This document shows, in pieces, positions 45,573 through 53,986 of a stretch of DNA of 64,000 nt. The stretch's first letter is position 1. Every line of letters starts with the position of its first letter. Source of the DNA: Variovorax sp. J22G73 (lineage in GTDB: Bacteria; Pseudomonadota; Gammaproteobacteria; Burkholderiales; Burkholderiaceae_C); contig NZ_JASZYK010000003.1 of assembly GCF_030317035.1 (NCBI RefSeq), forward strand, positions 372,001 through 436,000, in the 5' to 3' direction. A model generated the notes under the pieces. That model did not search any database. It was not told where the DNA came from and worked only from the letters and a program-made list of their open reading frames with translations. The translations under genes and the position numbers were made by a program.

Positions 45573-46565
45573 TCACTTCTGCGGCTGCCCGGGCAGCCGC
45601 GAGATCACGGCGGCCCAGCGCCGCGACTCCGCGTCGATGAAGCCCGCGAAGGGCTTCGGCCCGAGGTAGGCGGGCTCGGCCGACAGCGTGAGGATCTGCG
45701 CCTGCACCTCGGGCTTTTCCAGCACGGTGCGCAGGCCCGCCGCGAGCTTGTCGCTCACCTCCGGCGGCAGGCCCTTCGGCGCGAACATGCCTAGCCATGC
45801 CGGTGCCGCGTAGCCGGGCACGGTCTCGCCGATGCTCGGGATGTCCGGCGCCAGCTTCGAGCGGCCCGCGCTGGTCACGCCCAGCGCCTTCACCGTGCCG
45901 GCCTTCAGGTGGCCCGCCACCGAGGTGAGGTCCACGAACGCGACGGGCACCTGGCCGCCGATGACGTCGCTCACGGCCGGCGCGCTGCCGCGGTAGGGCA
46001 CGGCGGGCAGCCGGGTCTTGGTGGTGCTGGCCAGCAGTTCGGCCGCCAGGTGGTGGGCGGTGTACTGGCCGGAATTGCCCGTGGGCACTTCGGTGGTCTT
46101 GGCGGCATCGAGCAGTGCCTGTAGCGTGGCGTAGCCAGCACCCGAGCCAGACCCAGAGGCCGAACCGGACCCTGCCACCAGCACCAGCGAAATGTCGGCC
46201 ACCTTCGCCAGCGGCTGCAGCTGCTTCTGCGGGTTGAGCGCGGGCGCGTCGGGCAGGTGGGGGCCGATGACGATCGCGCCCGCGGCACCCATGCCGAGGG
46301 TGTAGCCGTCGGGGTTGGCCTTGGCCACCAGCATCAGGCCGGTCGCGCCGCCGGCGCCGGGCTTGTTGTCCACGATCACGGGCTGGCCCAGCACCTGCCC
46401 CAGTTCGCGTGCCACGACGCGCGCGACGCCGTCGGCCGATCCGCCGGCCGCGAAGGGCGCGATGACCGTGACCGGCCTCGAGGGAAAGGCCTGGGCCTGC
46501 GCACCCAGGGCCGCGCCGGCGAGCCCGACGGCGCACAGGAGTCTTCGAAGAGGCAGGTGGCGCAC
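45573..46565 (-). CDS. Bug/TctC family binding protein with a Gly/Ser insertion
   Basis: The protein has 330 residues from a GTG start with GGAG 6 nt upstream; no ATG gives a sensible signal peptide. The signal (LLCAVGLAGAALGAQAQ) is followed by VTVIAPFAAGGSADGVARVVAREL and VIVDNKPGAGGATGLMLVA. A run VAGSGSASGSGSGAGYA interrupts the usual strand after the first domain; it looks like a recent low-complexity insertion. It lies between the aldolase gene and another Bug gene on the same strand. Confidence 0.9.
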   Translation of the reverse strand: MRHLPLRRLLCAVGLAGAALGAQAQAFPSRPVTVIAPFAAGGSADGVARVVARELGQVLGQPVIVDNKPGAGGATGLMLVAKANPDGYTLGMGAAGAIVIGPHLPDAPALNPQKQLQPLAKVADISLVLVAGSGSASGSGSGAGYATLQALLDAAKTTEVPTGNSGQYTAHHLAAELLASTTKTRLPAVPYRGSAPAVSDVIGGQVPVAFVDLTSVAGHLKAGTVKALGVTSAGRSKLAPDIPSIGETVPGYAAPAWLGMFAPKGLPPEVSDKLAAGLRTVLEKPEVQAQILTLSAEPAYLGPKPFAGFIDAESRRWAAVISRLPGQPQK

Positions 46566-46630
46566 GGTTGTCTCCGTTGGTTGTTGTTGTGGTCGTCGCT
46601 GTCGCCGTTGTCGTGTCGTGCGGGCGGCGC

Positions 46631-47368
46631 TCAGGTGCCGATGCCGGCACGCCGCAGCATGGTGTCGAAGATGAGCCGATGCACCTCGCCCTTGCCCGCG
46701 ACACGCGTCTGCGGCACGGTGCGCAGGATGGATTCGGGAATGGCCCGGTTCGGCCCGCTGCCCGCATCCGACGCGAGCTGGATCTCGCAGGCGCGCTGCA
46801 TCACCCACAGCCGGTTGAAGGCGGTCGGAATGTCGGGGCCGACCACCAGCAGCCCATGGTTGCGCAGGATGAGGTGGTTGCGGCTGCCCAGCGACTTCAC
46901 GAGCCGCGGCTGCTCGTCGAGGTTGGTCGTCACGCCTTCGTAGTCGTGGTACGCCAGGTCGTCGTACAGCATGGCGCTGTAGAAGTTGTCGTGGCGCAGG
47001 CCCGATTCCTTCGACGCCACCGCGCAGCCCGCGGTGGTGTGCACATGCATGATGCAGTGGGCATCGGCCCGCGCCGAATGGATCGCGCTGTGGATCACGA
47101 AGCCCGCGCGGTTCACCTGTCCGGTGTTGCCTGGGTTGCCGGGGCTGTCGATGCGGGGGCTGCCGTCGACGTCGATGCACACCAGGTTCTCGGGCGTGAC
47201 CTCCGCGTAGTGCAGGCCGAAGGGGTTGATCAGGTATGCGGGCTTGCCGCCCTCGGCGCCCGGCACCCGCACCGTGATGTGGTTGAAGATGAGTTCCGTC
47301 CAGCCGAGCCAGTCGAACAACCGGTAGCAGGCGGCGAGGTCTTTGCGGAGCTTGGCTTCTGTGTCCAT
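46631..47368 (-). CDS. class II aldolase/adducin family protein
   Basis: The 245-residue protein has the zinc-binding HVHTTAG motif (CIMHVHTTAGCAV) and the distal His in NHLILRNHGLLVVG. This family includes sugar-phosphate aldolases and also decarboxylases or hydratases in aromatic pathways. Next to a ring hydroxylase and Bug binding proteins, an aromatic-acid decarboxylation or C-C cleavage role is more likely than sugar metabolism. The start is 18 bp from the end of the monooxygenase gene. Confidence 0.92.
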   Translation of the reverse strand: MDTEAKLRKDLAACYRLFDWLGWTELIFNHITVRVPGAEGGKPAYLINPFGLHYAEVTPENLVCIDVDGSPRIDSPGNPGNTGQVNRAGFVIHSAIHSARADAHCIMHVHTTAGCAVASKESGLRHDNFYSAMLYDDLAYHDYEGVTTNLDEQPRLVKSLGSRNHLILRNHGLLVVGPDIPTAFNRLWVMQRACEIQLASDAGSGPNRAIPESILRTVPQTRVAGKGEVHRLIFDTMLRRAGIGT

Positions 47369-47386
47369 CGGGGTCTTTCCATGTGA

Positions 47387-49081
47387 CTAGGCGGGCGTGC
47401 CCAGTTTGTCCAAGCTATCCAAGTTATCCACGTTGTTCAGCTTGCCGGTCAGCCTGTCGATCAGGGCCAACGCATCGCCGGGCACGCGGTCGCCGCGCCA
47501 TGCGACATGCTGGTCCGGCCGCGAAAGCAGCAGCGCGTGGCGGTAGGCATCGGGCACGGCCCGGGCCTGCACGTCGAGCACCGCGAGAGGCATTCCCCGG
47601 CGCGCGGCCGCCTCCAGCAGCGCGCCGGCATCGGCCTGCGGATCGAAGCGCAGCAGCGTGTACTCGGGCCCCATCGCGTCATACAGGGAGCGCCCGTCGT
47701 CCAGCCAGAAGTGCGGCGTGCGGCAGCCGGGCACGGTGGACGGGGTGAACCCGTCCATCGAGTACGCGGGGGCCTGCTCCTCGTCGTAGGCGATCAGTGG
47801 AGAGGCGTCGTAGTAGTAGCCGAAGTTCAGCCCCGCGCAGCAGTACTGCTTGACGTTGAGGTCGTACAGCGCCTGCCCGGCCGCCCGGCGGGCCTGCTCG
47901 CCCGCGGGGCCGGGCGCCTCGATGCCGGCGGGCACGCCCTCGCGCTCCTTCTGCAGGGCGATGGCGTGGTTCATCGCAAAGCTGGACACCTGCTCGGTGA
48001 TCGGCTGGCGCTCGGCTTCGTAGGCGGCCAGCACGCCTTCCCCGGCCCAGCCATTCAGCCGCGCGGCCAGTTGCCACGACAGGTTCATCGCGTCGGCGAT
48101 GCCGGCGTTCATGCCGTAGCCCGCCATCGGCACCCACAGGTGCGACGCGTCGCCGCAGATGAACACGCGGCGGTCGCGAAACCTGTCGGCCACCAGCCGG
48201 CGGCCGACCCAGTCTTCCTTCGAGATGATCTCGTAGCTGAAGTCGTCGCCCACGCCGAGGATGGTGCGAATGGCCCAGTCGCGGTCGACCGAGTCGAAGG
48301 CCAGCTCGTCCGAGCGCAGGTAGTTGTGCAGCAGGAAGGTCTCGCGCCCGTCGATGGCATACACGTTGCCGCTGCGCCGCGGGTTGAGCGAAAAGGTGGC
48401 CCACGCCGGCGCATGGCCGGTGCGCGCGAGCAGGTCGGGCGCGCGGAAGTAGGTCGACTGCACGCGCCCCACCACGTCGGTGCCGGAGAGCTTCGCGCCG
48501 ATGGCCTTGCGCACGGCCGAGCGGCCGCCGTCGCAGCCCACCAGGTACTGGCAGCGGACGTGGATCTCCTCGCCCGTGTCGAGGTCGATGCCCCGGGCGC
48601 GCACGCCCTGCGCGTCCTGCGTGAACTCGTCGATGCGCGTGCGGCTGAGAATGGTGACGCCCGGCGTCGCCTCGGCATGCGCGAAGAGCACCGGCTCCAG
48701 GTAGATCTGGTTGATGCGGTGCGGCGGCTCGGGAGTGGGCCACCAGCCATCGGGGCCGCTCTTGTCGGTGTAGCGCGTGGCGCGCGAGGGAATGTGGATG
48801 CGCGAGAGTTCTTCGCCGGTGAAGCTGGTGCGGTACGACACGTCGTTGGCGTGGTCGGCCGGCAGGCCCGTCTCGCGCAGCGCCTTCGAGACGCCCAGGC
48901 GCCTGAAGATCTCCATGGTGCGGGCCGAGACGTGATTGCACTTGACGCTCGGCGCTTCGCCGCGGTGGCGCGTCTCGGCCACGAGCACGCCGATGCCCCG
49001 CTGCGCGAGGTCGATGGCCAGCGCCAGGCCGACCGGTCCGGCGCCGACGATCAGGGCCTGCGTCTCGATGTTCTGGGTCAT
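47387..49081 (-). CDS. FAD-dependent monooxygenase (PheA/MhpA-type ring hydroxylase)
   Basis: The 564-residue protein has GAGPVGLALAIDLAQRG near the N-terminus, the DG region LVGCDGGRSAVRKAIGA and the GD motif RVFICGDASHLWVPMAGYGMNAGIADAMNLSWQLA, then a C-terminal thioredoxin-like domain. It should hydroxylate a phenolic or phenylpropionate-like ring with NAD(P)H and O2. The C-terminus ends in a repeat-coded tail (LNNVDNLDSLDKLG) of lower GC content. The ATG at 49081 is preferred over one at 49111, which lacks family similarity before it. Confidence 0.92.
   Translation of the reverse strand: MTQNIETQALIVGAGPVGLALAIDLAQRGIGVLVAETRHRGEAPSVKCNHVSARTMEIFRRLGVSKALRETGLPADHANDVSYRTSFTGEELSRIHIPSRATRYTDKSGPDGWWPTPEPPHRINQIYLEPVLFAHAEATPGVTILSRTRIDEFTQDAQGVRARGIDLDTGEEIHVRCQYLVGCDGGRSAVRKAIGAKLSGTDVVGRVQSTYFRAPDLLARTGHAPAWATFSLNPRRSGNVYAIDGRETFLLHNYLRSDELAFDSVDRDWAIRTILGVGDDFSYEIISKEDWVGRRLVADRFRDRRVFICGDASHLWVPMAGYGMNAGIADAMNLSWQLAARLNGWAGEGVLAAYEAERQPITEQVSSFAMNHAIALQKEREGVPAGIEAPGPAGEQARRAAGQALYDLNVKQYCCAGLNFGYYYDASPLIAYDEEQAPAYSMDGFTPSTVPGCRTPHFWLDDGRSLYDAMGPEYTLLRFDPQADAGALLEAAARRGMPLAVLDVQARAVPDAYRHALLLSRPDQHVAWRGDRVPGDALALIDRLTGKLNNVDNLDSLDKLGTPA
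47407..47442. repeat. 9-bp tandem repeats coding the tail of the ring hydroxylase
   Basis: TGTCCAAGC, TATCCAAGT, TATCCACGT and TGTTCAGCT follow in order. They are in frame and encode the alternating Leu/Asp/Asn tail. Their base composition is clearly more AT-rich than the gene around them. Confidence 0.65.
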
Positions 49082-49225
49082 GCGCTGTTTCTGTGAAAAG
49101 AGGTGGAACACCCCTGATTACAGTGAAAGCGCCGGCCGAAGGAAAATCAATTCTTCAAGGCCGATTCATCAGAATGCCTTATCCGTTGCGTGCACCCCGT
49201 GGATGCACGGGCAGCCCGCCCGGGT

Positions 49226-50203
49226 TCAGCGCGCAGCGAAGCGCGCCAGCCGCTGCCCGATGATTTCCTCGGCCTCGCGCATGATCCGGTCGATCAGCTG
49301 CTTCACCGTCGGCACGTCGTGGATCAGCCCGGCCACCATGCCGCACGACCACGCGCCGGCGTCCATCGCGCCCTCGCGCATGATCTTCGGGTACACGCCC
49401 GCCACCTCGTCGAGGATGTCCTCGAACTTCAGCGCCGCGCCCAGCGTGCGCTCTTTCTCGATCAGGCGCTCCACCGCCGCGTTCTTCAGCACCCGCTCGG
49501 TGTTGCGCAGCGGGCGCATCACCAGGCGCGTGTCGAGCTCGCTCGCGGCCACGATGGCCTGCTTGACGTTCTCGTGCACCGGTGCCTCTTGCGTTGCGAT
49601 GAAGCGCGTGCCCATGTTCATGCCTTCGGCGCCGAGCGCGAGCGCGGCCACCAGCGAGCGGCCATCGGCCATGCCGCCGGAGGCGACGAACGGAATCTTC
49701 AGCTCGTCGGCCGCGCGCGGCAGCAGGATGAAGTTGGGCACGTCGTCTTCGCCCGGGTGGCCGCCGCACTCGAAGCCGTCGACGCTCACGGCGTCGCAGC
49801 CGATGGACTCGGCCTTCAGCGCGTGGCGCACCGAGGTGCACTTGTGGATCACCTTCACGCCGGCCTCGTGCAGCGCGGGCAGCCACTTCTGCGGGTTGTT
49901 GCCCGCGGTTTCCACCGCCTTGATGCCGCCGTCGAGGATGGCGCGGATGTAGCCCGGGTAGTCGGGCGAACTCACGGTCGGCAAGAAGGTGAGGTTCACG
50001 CCGAAGGGCTTGTCGGTCATTTCGCGGCAGCGCGCGATTTCCTGCGCGAGCAACTCGGGCGTGCGCTGCGTGAGGCCCGTGATGATGCCCAGGCCGCCTG
50101 CGTTGGACACGGCGGCCGCCATTTCGGCGAAGCCGACGTAGTGCATGCCGCCCTGGATGATGGGATGCTCGATGCCGAACAGCTCGGTGATGCGGGTCTT
50201 CAT
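49226..50203 (-). CDS. NAD(P)H-dependent flavin oxidoreductase / nitronate monooxygenase
   Basis: The 325-residue FMN TIM barrel has ITELFGIEHPIIQGGMHYVGFAEMAAAVSNAGGLGII, GCDAVSVDGFECGGHPGEDD and LVAALALGAEGMNMGTRFIATQEAPVH, the pattern of the large NMO/enoyl reductase-like group. It is the last gene of a leftward three-gene operon with a crotonase and a hotdog-like protein, so a role in reduction or oxidation of an unsaturated acyl-CoA is plausible. Confidence 0.9.
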   Translation of the reverse strand: MKTRITELFGIEHPIIQGGMHYVGFAEMAAAVSNAGGLGIITGLTQRTPELLAQEIARCREMTDKPFGVNLTFLPTVSSPDYPGYIRAILDGGIKAVETAGNNPQKWLPALHEAGVKVIHKCTSVRHALKAESIGCDAVSVDGFECGGHPGEDDVPNFILLPRAADELKIPFVASGGMADGRSLVAALALGAEGMNMGTRFIATQEAPVHENVKQAIVAASELDTRLVMRPLRNTERVLKNAAVERLIEKERTLGAALKFEDILDEVAGVYPKIMREGAMDAGAWSCGMVAGLIHDVPTVKQLIDRIMREAEEIIGQRLARFAAR

Positions 50204-50278
50204 GAAGGTCTGCCTCGATGGATAAGGAATGAGTGGAGGAAAACGGATGCGCGCGGGGCCGCCGTGAACAGCGCTGCT

Positions 50279-51109
50279 TCAGCGCCCCTGGAACACGGGC
50301 TCGCGCTTCTCGACGAAGGCCCGGCTGGCTTCGCGGTGGTCTTCGGTCTGGCCGCAGTGCACGTGGTGCGTCGCCTCGAGGTCGAGGCAGTCGTCCACGT
50401 CGCCGGCCATGGCGCGGTTCAGGTTTTCCTTCATGTAGCGGTAGGCCACGGTCGGGCCGGCGGCCAGGGTGCGCGCGATCTGCGCGGTGCGCTCGGCCAG
50501 CTCTTCGGGCGCGCACACCCAGTTGGCCAGGCCCAGCTTCAGCGCCTCTTCCGCGCTCACGCGCGGCGACAGCAGGTAGAGCTCGCGGGCCTTGGCCGCG
50601 CCGACCAGCTGCGTCATGAAATAAGTGCCGCCGTAGTCGCCCGAAAAGCCGACGCGCGCGAAGGCCGTGGTCATGATCGCGGTGCTGGCCATCACGCGCA
50701 GGTCGCATGCGAGCGCCAGCGACAGCCCGGCGCCGGCAGCGGGCCCGGGCAAGGCGGCGAGGGTCGGCTTGGGCATCTTGAACAGCCGACCCGCGGTGCC
50801 GCGCTGGTTGGCGCGCTGGCGGTGAATGGCCTGGTCGATGGTCAGCGCGCCCACGGTGCCGTCGCCCGACGCGGCCATGCCCTTGACGTCGCCGCCCGCG
50901 CAGAAGCCCTTGCCCGCGCCGGTGAGCACGATGCAGCGCACCCGGGTGTCGAGCTCGGCGGCGGCCAGCTGCGCCTCGAGCGCCTGGTTCATGGCGAGCG
51001 ACATCGCGTTGCGCGCCTCGGGCCGGTTCAGGGTCAGCGTGAGCACGCCCTCGTCGAGCGTGGCCAGGAGATGGGGAGTGCCGGTGTCGATGCTGGTGGG
51101 TTGGCTCAT
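50279..51109 (-). CDS. enoyl-CoA hydratase/isomerase family protein
   Basis: The 276-residue crotonase-fold protein keeps FCAGGDVKGMAA and LPGPAAGAGLSLALACD for the oxyanion hole. The first hydratase Glu position reads GLSLA and the second falls in TTAFARVGF, so the hydratase pair is absent. An Asp follows in FSGDYGGTYFM, as in PaaG-type isomerases. It ends in EKREPVFQGR. The start ATG shares one base with the stop of the upstream gene. Confidence 0.9.
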   Translation of the reverse strand: MSQPTSIDTGTPHLLATLDEGVLTLTLNRPEARNAMSLAMNQALEAQLAAAELDTRVRCIVLTGAGKGFCAGGDVKGMAASGDGTVGALTIDQAIHRQRANQRGTAGRLFKMPKPTLAALPGPAAGAGLSLALACDLRVMASTAIMTTAFARVGFSGDYGGTYFMTQLVGAAKARELYLLSPRVSAEEALKLGLANWVCAPEELAERTAQIARTLAAGPTVAYRYMKENLNRAMAGDVDDCLDLEATHHVHCGQTEDHREASRAFVEKREPVFQGR

Positions 51110-52062
51110 CACAGGTTCCCCTCCAGTGCCTTCGCCTCGGCTTCGTAGTGCGGGTACGAGGCCTTCATGGTGGCCCCGTTCAGGATCATCTCGGCCACCA
51201 GCGTGCGCGAAGGCAGCTCGTAGACCTTGGTGCGCACCCACACGGACTCGGTGCGCGCGCTTTCGCTCAGCGCGACGATCTCGCGCTCCAGCTCGTAGTC
51301 GGTGCCGACGAAGAGCGGGCCCTTCACCAGGCTGATTTCCTGCCCCGCGAAAAGGCCCACGGCCGGCTTGCGCCCGCCGAGCTGTGCCTCGGCGATGGTG
51401 GAGCCGAGCAGCACGCTGATCATCTCGGTCGGGATGATGGCGCGGCCCCACGGCGAGCGCTGGCCGCCTTCGGGCGTGTACCAGTCGCAGGGCTCGGTGA
51501 TGACCTTGAGCTTGTCGTTCAGCGTGAACGGGTAGTGCTCGCCCATGTCCTGGTCGAAGCCCATGCGGATCTTCTCGGTGACCGCGCCGCGCTGGCCCAC
51601 CTTCAGGTCGCGGTTGATCACCAGCCCGGTGGGCGGGCGCAGCTTGGCGATGCGCTGGCAAAGCTCGTGCGGGTGCGCCGAGGCATCGCCTACCGAGGCC
51701 GTGCCCTGCAGCACCGGCGTGCCGTCGGCCTTCTCCGCGCGCAGGCGCACGAAGGTGGCGCCGGGCGCGGGCCGCTCGACGAAGGCGCGCACCGATTCGC
51801 CCTCGACCACCATGTTCTGGTAGTGCGCGCTGATGCAGCCGGTCTCGAACCAGGCCTGGCCGAACAGCTCGAACAGCAGGGGGTCGAACTGGCTGAAATG
51901 CGTCGGGCCTTCGATGGGCCCGGCCCGCAGGCCGAGGCCCTCGGCCATGGCGTCGTCGTGGATGGACTTGTGGCCGTCGTACTTCTGGTCGGCCAGCATC
52001 TGGCGCGGTTGGCGCAGCGGGCCGCAAAGCTGGAACGTGGTGGCGGGGAAGGGCGAAGTCAT
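51109..52062 (-). CDS. hotdog-fold acyl dehydratase-like protein, function unassigned
   Basis: The protein has 317 residues from MTSPFPATTFQLCGPLRQP; a GTG at 52104 would add 14. The region PIEGPTHFSQFDPLLFELFGQAWFETG and the later PWGRAIIPTEMISVLLGSTI suggest a double hotdog, as in MaoC-like proteins, but no clear Asp/His catalytic pair is visible. It is the first gene of the operon with the crotonase and the flavin oxidoreductase, and probably acts on the same CoA ester. Confidence 0.75.
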   Translation of the reverse strand: MTSPFPATTFQLCGPLRQPRQMLADQKYDGHKSIHDDAMAEGLGLRAGPIEGPTHFSQFDPLLFELFGQAWFETGCISAHYQNMVVEGESVRAFVERPAPGATFVRLRAEKADGTPVLQGTASVGDASAHPHELCQRIAKLRPPTGLVINRDLKVGQRGAVTEKIRMGFDQDMGEHYPFTLNDKLKVITEPCDWYTPEGGQRSPWGRAIIPTEMISVLLGSTIAEAQLGGRKPAVGLFAGQEISLVKGPLFVGTDYELEREIVALSESARTESVWVRTKVYELPSRTLVAEMILNGATMKASYPHYEAEAKALEGNL

Positions 52063-52187
52063 CGAGGGTTGAGCCTGGCGTGGAGCCCCTGCGGGCGATT
52101 CCACGATAGTGCCAAAGCTCGGCGGCAGCGCTTGTCGCCTACGTCACAGCCGGGCGCCTTCCCTGTGCGCCCTTCGGCTTCGACGGA

Positions 52188-53231
52188 TCAAGCCGCGGGA
52201 GGCTTCGGCGGCTCGTTAACGGCGGGCGTGTCGTTCGTGGGCGTGGCCGCGAACGGGGCTGCTTCCACAGGCGTCGCCACCGGAACGTTGGCGGGTTCCT
52301 TCTTCTTGAAGATCTTCGCGATGCCCCACAGCGCGGCGCCCACCGCCACGATCGCCAGCTTCGCGAACTTGGCCGCGAAGGCCAGGATGATCGCGAACAG
52401 CCCCAGCTTCTTCACCGCCACGCCGGCCACCAGCGCGGCCAGGCCGTAGGCCGCGACCTTGTCGGTGGAGGAGTTGAAGTCCGCGTACTTCTTGCCGTCG
52501 TCGTACTGCAGCGCGGTCAGCAGCTTGGCCGCGTCGGGCTTGTACTTGTCGAGGTCGCGCGCGTTGGTGATGAGGTTCAGGCTCAGGTAGCCGTCGCGGC
52601 CCAGCGCGTAGGTGTTGTAGTTCACGCCCTGGTTGTCGTCGGCGCCGCCCTTGCGCTTCGACAGCGCCGACCACACCAGCCGGTGCGTGCCCGACTCGTA
52701 CTCGGGCTTCTGCGCCCAGCCCATCACCTCGATGGCCGGAATGCCGCGCTTGGCGCGCTCTTCGTTCGCGGCCTCGGTCCCTTCCTTCAGGCTCTTGAGC
52801 AGGTCGTCGGCGTTCCAGTCCTTCGCGTCGTCGTCCTTGATGTAGCCCTCTTTCACGAACTTGACCACGGCCATCCAGTCGGCGTCGTCGGCGGGAAAGA
52901 TGGCGCCCAGGAAGGTGTCGTCGGTGCGGTTGCCCATGGCCCGCATGATCTGCGCGGCCGCGGGCGTGGGCACCCACACGTAGCCTTCGGGCAGCTTCAG
53001 GTGGGCCTGGTCGCGCAGCGCGATGTCGGTGGGGCCGACCTTCTGCACCGCCTTGGCGGCCTTGAATGCGGCCTCCTGCTCGGCTTCGAGCGAGCTGGCG
53101 TTCGAGGCCGATGCGGCGTTGGCGGATGTGTCGGAAGCGTTGGACGACGACGCTGCGGTGCTGGTTTGCGCCACGAAAGCGGCGCACGCCAGCAGCAGGC
53201 CGGCCGTCAGGCGGGCGGTTTGAATACGCAA
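52188..53231 (-). CDS. DUF2167 domain membrane-anchored protein
   Basis: The 347-residue protein begins at a TTG with GAGGAGAG eight bases before it. It has a signal peptide (LTAGLLLACAAFVAQTSTA), a Ser/Ala-rich linker and the DUF2167 region (YVWVPTPAAAQIMRAMGNRTDDTFLGAIFP to YDDGKKYADFN). A hydrophobic pair of helices near the C-terminus ends in KIFKKKEP. The family has no known function. The ribosome site lies in the 3' arm of an 8-bp inverted repeat, so translation may be controlled. Confidence 0.88.
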   Translation of the reverse strand: MRIQTARLTAGLLLACAAFVAQTSTAASSSNASDTSANAASASNASSLEAEQEAAFKAAKAVQKVGPTDIALRDQAHLKLPEGYVWVPTPAAAQIMRAMGNRTDDTFLGAIFPADDADWMAVVKFVKEGYIKDDDAKDWNADDLLKSLKEGTEAANEERAKRGIPAIEVMGWAQKPEYESGTHRLVWSALSKRKGGADDNQGVNYNTYALGRDGYLSLNLITNARDLDKYKPDAAKLLTALQYDDGKKYADFNSSTDKVAAYGLAALVAGVAVKKLGLFAIILAFAAKFAKLAIVAVGAALWGIAKIFKKKEPANVPVATPVEAAPFAATPTNDTPAVNEPPKPPAA

Positions 53232-53234
53232 GTT

Positions 53235-53274
53235 CTCTCTCCTCGGTTGTTATGAATTTGGCGAGCGGAGAGAG
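53235..53274 (-). promoter_or_regulatory. inverted repeat enclosing the Shine-Dalgarno site of the DUF2167 gene
   Basis: On the minus strand CTCTCTCC, a 24-nt loop and GGAGAGAG form a perfect 8-bp inverted repeat. GGAGAGAG is the ribosome site of the TTG start three bases later. The loop is AT-rich. No T-run follows, so this is not a terminator for the upstream piuC gene. Confidence 0.65.
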
Positions 53275-53287
53275 TGTAAATATCTGC

Positions 53288-53974
53288 CTAGGTGTCGCTC
53301 CACTTGCGAAGCAGGTTGTGATAAGTCCCCACCAGCGTGCGGCGCGCCGACTCGTCGGCGCCGCTCTGGTTCAACCGCTGGATCGCGTTGTCCATGTCGA
53401 ACAGCAGGGCGCGGTCGCCCGCGTCGCGCACCAGGCTCTGCACCCAGAAGAAGCACGCCACGCGCACGCCGCGCGTGATGGGCGTCACCTGGTGCAGGCT
53501 GGTGGCGGGGTACAGCACCATGTCGCCGGCCGCGAGCTTCACGGTCTGCATGCCGTGCGTGTCTTCCATCTGCAGTTCGCCGCCGTCGTAGCTGTCGGCG
53601 TCCGACAGGAAGAGCGTGGCCGACAGGTCGGTGCGCAGCTTGCGGCCCGTGCGCGGGTCGATGCGCACGCCGCCGTCCACGTGCAGGCCGAAGCGCATGC
53701 CTTCGCTGTAGCGGTTGAACATGGGCGGGTACAGCAGGTTGGGCAGCGCCGCGCTGATGAAGGTCGGGTGCCGCTCCAGCGCAGCGGCCACGATGGCCTG
53801 GCATTCATGCGCGACCGCCGAGCCTTCGTCGATCTGCTGGTTGAACTTGACCGGCGCGCCCTGGTGGCCCGCGGTGACGCGCCCGTCGACCCAGGCGTCG
53901 CCGGCCGCGTCCAGGCGTGCGCGCACCGCGGCGAGCGCCTCGCGGTCCAGGACACCGGGAATGCAGACCAGCAT
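53288..53974 (-). CDS. piuC: Fe(II)/2-oxoglutarate PKHD-type hydroxylase (PiuC/YbiX)
   Basis: The 228-residue protein has the jelly-roll iron site His98, Asp100 (RFGLHVDGG) and His161 (SLHQVTPI), and Arg169-Arg171 for 2-oxoglutarate in ITRGVRVACFFW. It belongs to the PiuC/YbiX family, which is typically found beside catecholate-type TonB receptors, as here with 12 bp to the receptor gene. The expected role is in iron-siderophore use; the exact substrate is unknown. Confidence 0.94.
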   Translation of the reverse strand: MLVCIPGVLDREALAAVRARLDAAGDAWVDGRVTAGHQGAPVKFNQQIDEGSAVAHECQAIVAAALERHPTFISAALPNLLYPPMFNRYSEGMRFGLHVDGGVRIDPRTGRKLRTDLSATLFLSDADSYDGGELQMEDTHGMQTVKLAAGDMVLYPATSLHQVTPITRGVRVACFFWVQSLVRDAGDRALLFDMDNAIQRLNQSGADESARRTLVGTYHNLLRKWSDT

Positions 53975-53986
53975 GGCAAAGGCTCC

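Noticed and set aside
49190..49211. CGTGCA...TGCACG dyad after the flavin oxidoreductase gene
   Set aside because: No T-run follows on the relevant strand, and it has no clear partner gene.
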